A DNA stretch of 64,000 nt, taken from assembly GCA_029783825.1 (NCBI GenBank), contig JAREIK010002645.1, positions 1,451,538 through 1,515,537 on the forward strand. Direction: 5' to 3'. The stretch's first letter is position 1, and every line of letters starts with the position of its first letter. The position numbers were made by a program, and so were the translations under genes. The stretch is from Sapria himalayana. Lineage: Eukaryota > Streptophyta > Magnoliopsida > Malpighiales > Rafflesiaceae. Below, piece by piece: positions 60,001-64,000 of this stretch. The notes beneath the pieces were generated by a model, which was given only the letters and a program-made list of their open reading frames with translations, was not told the DNA's origin and did not search any database.

Positions 60001-60509
60001 TTTTGGTATTGAGAATTATTGGTCCTTGGTTCGTAACTTTTTAATTTGATATTCATAGATAAACTGTATGTTTAGGTATGTGATTATGCATCCATATGGT
60101 TAAAGTCTAGACTTCCTTTTGTTTAAGATTATTACGAATTTGAAAATTATAAGCCTTTGATATCAATCTACTATTACCCCCCCATTTAGTTAGGGTGTTT
60201 CTAATTTTTTTTTAAGTACTTGTTTTTTCAATCAAAATGTCTCTAATTGATATTCGTGCCTTCCAAAGATGAGTCATCTTTGGATATTGAATAATTCCAA
60301 ATGTATATATATCATAATAAATACTTTCTTGATTAATATATTATATATAGATATTTAAAATGGTGAAAATATAAAATAAAAATGAGCCAATAACTAATAA
60401 AAAATTAATCATGTAAAGTTATAAAATCTATACAAGCACATTATAAAGAGGAAGAATCTAAATTTTAAATATAAATTCTAAATGGACTAAACTAAACATA
60501 ATAACAACA

Positions 60510-60678
60510 TAGGGGTGTTCACCCTATCATACGGGTAGGAAATATAGTCTCATGCTTTTCTACTCGAAATTTTGTGGAAGAAATTTTTTTACCCTATCAT
60601 ACTCGAAAAGAAGTAACATTCCTACATGACTTCCTACTTGATCGGGTAGGAAGTTGGGTATACATCTATGTAGTTTTA
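60510..60678. mobile_element. possible small MITE
   Basis: TAGGGGTGTTCACCCTATCA at the left and TTGGGTATACATCTATG at the right form an imperfect inverted repeat, and inverse GGGTAGGAA / TTCCTAC words lie inside. No target duplication seen. The left end could instead be a terminus of the hAT element to the right. Confidence 0.4.
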
Positions 60679-61249
60679 GCTTTAAATTTTTTAAATATTT
60701 TAATGGTTTAATTAAATAACATGCACATGCACTAATACTATATAAATTTAATAAAATAATAAATCAATAATACTAATATCTAAAATAATTACAACAACAA
60801 TTATAATTATTTTAGCCATCAATCCATCATAGTCCATAATTATTACAAAAACAAATTCATTATAGTTCATGATAATTACACAAATATAATCCACCATAAT
60901 TATTACAAAAACACATTTGTTAAATACATAAAATCAAATTCATAACTAATTAACTATTTCGCCTGTGATAGTTCACCATAGTCCAGTCCACAAAACAAGT
61001 AGCCTACACCATAGCACAAAAAATAATCAATATTCTACTAATTCAAACATCCACAACAATAATAAATATTCTTATAATTACTAAAAATATATATAAAAAA
61101 GTTAAATATCTTTTTTGCTAGTGTCATTCAGCTCAATTCACTAGAGAGAAATTGAAATTGTCTCTGATTTTTTGTATCTGTAATTATTTCTAAAAAAAAG
61201 AGTGAAAAAAATTAGATACGGAGAGTTCATTAAACATCAACAAATAATA

Positions 61250-63273
61250 AAAATAGAATAATAAAAGTATATAAACTAGAATCTAGTTTATAGCTTTCTA
61301 AATCATCCAAAATATCTTCAAAGTCATAAGTAATGGATGATGATTGAAGCTAATTTTGTGCACATATGAGACCCTCAATTATTTTGGGTGCCAGACAATT
61401 TCGAAATGGATCTAAAATATGATCTTCAGTGCTAAACTAAAAGTTGATTCTGATGGCACTATAGAAATATGAATTACTAACACATCACGATCTATTTTGG
61501 CAAGGATTGAGAATTTAGAAGAATTAACCTTCCACCAATTTAAAATATTAAAATTGACGCTAAGAAATTCAACATCCTCTATCAAATATCAATCAAACTC
61601 TGATTTGTTGTCTATATTGTCTTTTTTAGCGCTATACTTGCGGTACTTATTCATGAACAGACATCTTAAACGAAGATACATTTTTCTCATGGTCAACACT
61701 TAATCCCACTTCACACCCCACACTAAATCTAGTATATTTTTGGCATAATTAATCAATGATTTTTTTGATATTTTTAACCAGTTGAATCTTAACTACTTCA
61801 TCCTCCGCCTTATAATTTTTATTAAGCCAAATTTTAATGCATTCAATTTATATCGTGGGTTAAGCACAATAGCAATAAACAACATTAAATTAATATTATC
61901 TAAATGATCCCAATACTTGTCATACTTGCTTTTCATTCTCATAATTATGGTACTCAAAAGATTATCATTTTCACAATAACCTTGCAAATGATCATGTCAT
62001 TTGAAAGTTCTTGAAAAAATAAGTTAGATGTGGTGTATAATGATCCAGAAATGGGTAAAGTCACCTCATAATAAAGTTTAAAAAACTTCATAAATGATCC
62101 TAATACTTATCCACCACCCCCCTCACTCAATTGACTTACAAATTGTCCATCATCTTCTTACAACAAATCAAATTCACCTTGGTACTGTTCTACAACTTTA
62201 AGCATCAAATATGTAGAGTTTCATCTCGTTGGAACATCAAGGCAAAGAAAACCCTTTTCACCAATTTGTTGCCTTTCAACACGACTTAAACTTGTCAAGT
62301 CTTAAAGGAGAAGATTTCACAAATTTTACAATATTTCATACCTTCAAAATTGACTTGTTCACTTCATACAAACCCTCCATGAAAATTAAATTCATAATGT
62401 GTGCACAACACCTAACATGCTTAAATTCATTTTCTAAGATAATGTTATTTCCATCCTTAGTTTGCCTTTTTAAATAATTAAGAGTTTCATCATTAGAAGT
62501 AGCATTATTCATTGTAACAGTAAATATGCTATCTATCCCCCACTCAAGTATGCATACTTCGATTTTCCTTCCAATTGTTACACCCTCATTATTAGGAACT
62601 TTCAGAAAATTGATTATTCGTTTGTGTAACTTTCAATCTTTATCAATGAAATGTACAGTTAAAGATATATAAGTTAAATTTTGAATAAACGTTCATGTAT
62701 CAGTAGTAAGACAAACCCTTTGACTAGATGAGATAAACATATACTTCATTTTTTCTTTTTCATCATATATAATTGCAAACAATTCCTCATCACAGTGATA
62801 TAGGAAGGTATACAAAATTTATGTTCAACAGTTCTTATCAACTCTTTAAATCTGTCTTTCAACAAAGCAAAATGATAATTCATCCACTATAATCATTGAA
62901 ATAATTGATTCCCTAATTTTTTTTCATTTAATTTAGCAACACTAAGGTTACTAATAACACATTCTTCATCTTTTTTAAATACACTAATTTACTTTAATTG
63001 AGACATATCGTTTTTATTCTTACTCGCTAAATAAGATTTACAACGATTTAAATGATAAAGCAAAGACGAAGATCCAATTTTTCTTGCATGATAATTATAA
63101 ATCGTACTACAATATTGATATTTAACTTCATCTATAGTTTTAATCTTTTTAAAATACTTCCAAACTCTAGATTATTTTTTTGTATCTTGTTTCTCACACA
63201 TAATGTCATCAATATCTTGGATGTTACTGTTAAAATCAACTTGAATAGATGATTGTTGAGTAATTTTATCCAT
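61250..63273 (-). pseudogene. RICESLEEPER-like hAT transposase (degenerate)
   Basis: Reads from an ATG at 63273 down to about 61250, close to the usual length of about 670-700 residues. A BED finger region near 63.1 kb reads SRVWKYFKKIK, YQYCSTIYNYHARKIGSSSL and HLNRC, with the first Cys lost. RVCLTTDT.TFIQNLTYISL lies near 62.7 kb, then LEWGIDSIFTVTMNNA and HVRCCAHIMNLIF. SKYDKYWDHLDNINLMLFIA and LNPRYKLNAL follow at 61.95-61.83 kb. The dimerisation domain IVPSESTFSLALKI...DPFRN and LAPKIIEGLICAQN is at 61.46-61.33 kb. Two Trp codons of the family pattern are stops, consistent with C-to-T decay. Not the same lineage as E. Confidence 0.82.
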
Positions 63274-63989
63274 AAAAAAATTATTTGTGGACAATAGCAT
63301 TATACATCATCCCAAATAAGTAATAATATAAATTTATCAAAAAATAAATAATCTACTAAACCTATCAAAATAAATTTATCAAGAAATAAAAAGAATCAAT
63401 ATGATATTAATGCATAGTAAAATATACTTTAGAAAATATGTCGTAAATGATATCTAAGATGTCTAAGATGTCACATATCTAAGGCTATAAGAATATTTGA
63501 GTTAGTTAACAATCTAGAATATTATAGTTATATCACTAATTGTTATTGTTTATTTTTTTCCTTAGTTTATGCTATTTATCTAAATAATTAAATAGCTTAC
63601 CGTATAACTGATCAAAACTCAAAAGTGGGAAATATGTGCTTTAATTCACAACTATTAGAATTGTTCTATTATCTGCTAACCGAGACCATAAATAGCTGAT
63701 CTAAATTAATATGATTTCTTACAAATGCACTGAGATATGACTAAAAAATTAACAAAATGTAGTTGGGGAATAAAAAATAAAAAACAACCTAATAGTAACA
63801 AAGCGCAACAGGAACAAACAACAATTACAAAAAAACAAAGGGAGGTGGCAATCGGGTAGGCGGTGTGTGCAGTGAAGGGTTCTGTCGTGCTGAGTAGAAT
63901 CACTTCGTAGTGCATCGAAATCGGAATTCAGCAGTTGGTTGTTCGCACTTTGTATTCGCAGCGCAGTCGGCAGTCGACAGTGCAGTCGG
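63274..63989. other. upstream region of the minus-strand hAT pseudogene
   Basis: AT-rich to about 63840, then a more GC-rich 150 bp with repeated GCAGTCGGCAGTCGACAGT-type words (63960-63985). No matching hAT terminus found for the transposase here. Confidence 0.4.
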
Positions 63990-64000
63990 TAGAGGTGTCA
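63990..64000 (+). mobile_element. left terminus of a hAT MITE, cut by window end
   Basis: The final 11 bases are TAGAGGTGTCA, identical to the start of the elements at 26385, 34361, 41920 and 53908, and in left-end orientation. The rest lies outside the window. Confidence 0.55.

Noticed and set aside
1..64000. CRISPR arrays, bacterial operons, rRNA genes
   Set aside because: No regularly spaced short repeats with unique spacers, no ribosome-binding-site operon structure and no rRNA text; all context is plant nuclear.

Overview
The window looks like nuclear DNA of a flowering plant. It is strongly AT-rich, dense with Ty1/copia and Ty3/gypsy LTR retrotransposon relics, and carries hAT transposons, MITEs, two tRNA-related SINE candidates and a LINE tail. 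It also holds a class III-transcribed tRNA gene and an intron-containing nuclear gene. Nothing in it is prokaryotic, and the species cannot be told from the sequence. All homology statements rest on reading translations by eye against remembered families; no search was run.

One host protein gene is supported: the 5' half of an asparagine-synthetase-domain protein (ASNSD1-like) on the + strand. Six exons (20810-20854, 23149-23431, 24144-24337, 24420-24552, 43830-44126, 44260-44339) keep one frame for 344 codons and have GT-AG junctions. Intron 1 holds a deleted gypsy element. Intron 4 is about 19.3 kb and is built almost entirely of nested transposons. The C-terminal synthetase half is not found before the window ends. 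A tRNA-Thr(CGU) gene sits divergently 103 bp upstream of the start codon.

Layout. 1-5.4 kb: AT-rich intergenic DNA with a possible MITE, two SINE-like elements and a tandem repeat. 5.4-20.0 kb: a gypsy (Athila/Tat-like) complex, with LTR-like blocks at 5.4-6.7 (+), 15.0-16.2 (-) and 19.0-20.0 (+) and gag remnants at 12.4-14.9 (-) and 17.4-18.2 (+). It is split by a nearly full-length copia element (7196-12407) with a perfect 5-bp target duplication. 20.6-24.6 kb: tRNA and ASNSD1 exons 1-4. 24.6-29.6 kb: copia element B (-), interrupted by GC-rich hAT MITEs. 29.8-43.75 kb: copia element A (-). It contains LTR element D (31.1-38.8), which carries pentatricopeptide-repeat gene fragments, and D is itself split by a 4.1-kb hAT element (33.3-37.4). 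43.8-44.3 kb: exons 5-6. 45.3-55.0 kb: two more hAT relics of the same family and a deleted copia element C (49.9-52.1). 55.3-57.9 kb: an LTR relic related to D with a four-copy tandem repeat of about 530 bp. 58.4-59.0 kb: a MITE with a GAGCTC-rich core. 59.7-60.0 kb: a LINE 3' tail (-). 61.2-63.3 kb: a degenerate RICESLEEPER-like hAT transposase (-). At 63990 a hAT-type terminal repeat starts an element that runs out of the window.

The genes do not form a pathway. The window is a case study of one host gene expanded by layered insertions: several GC-rich hAT MITEs share their termini with nearby transposase-bearing relics, and an LTR element appears to have captured host coding sequence.
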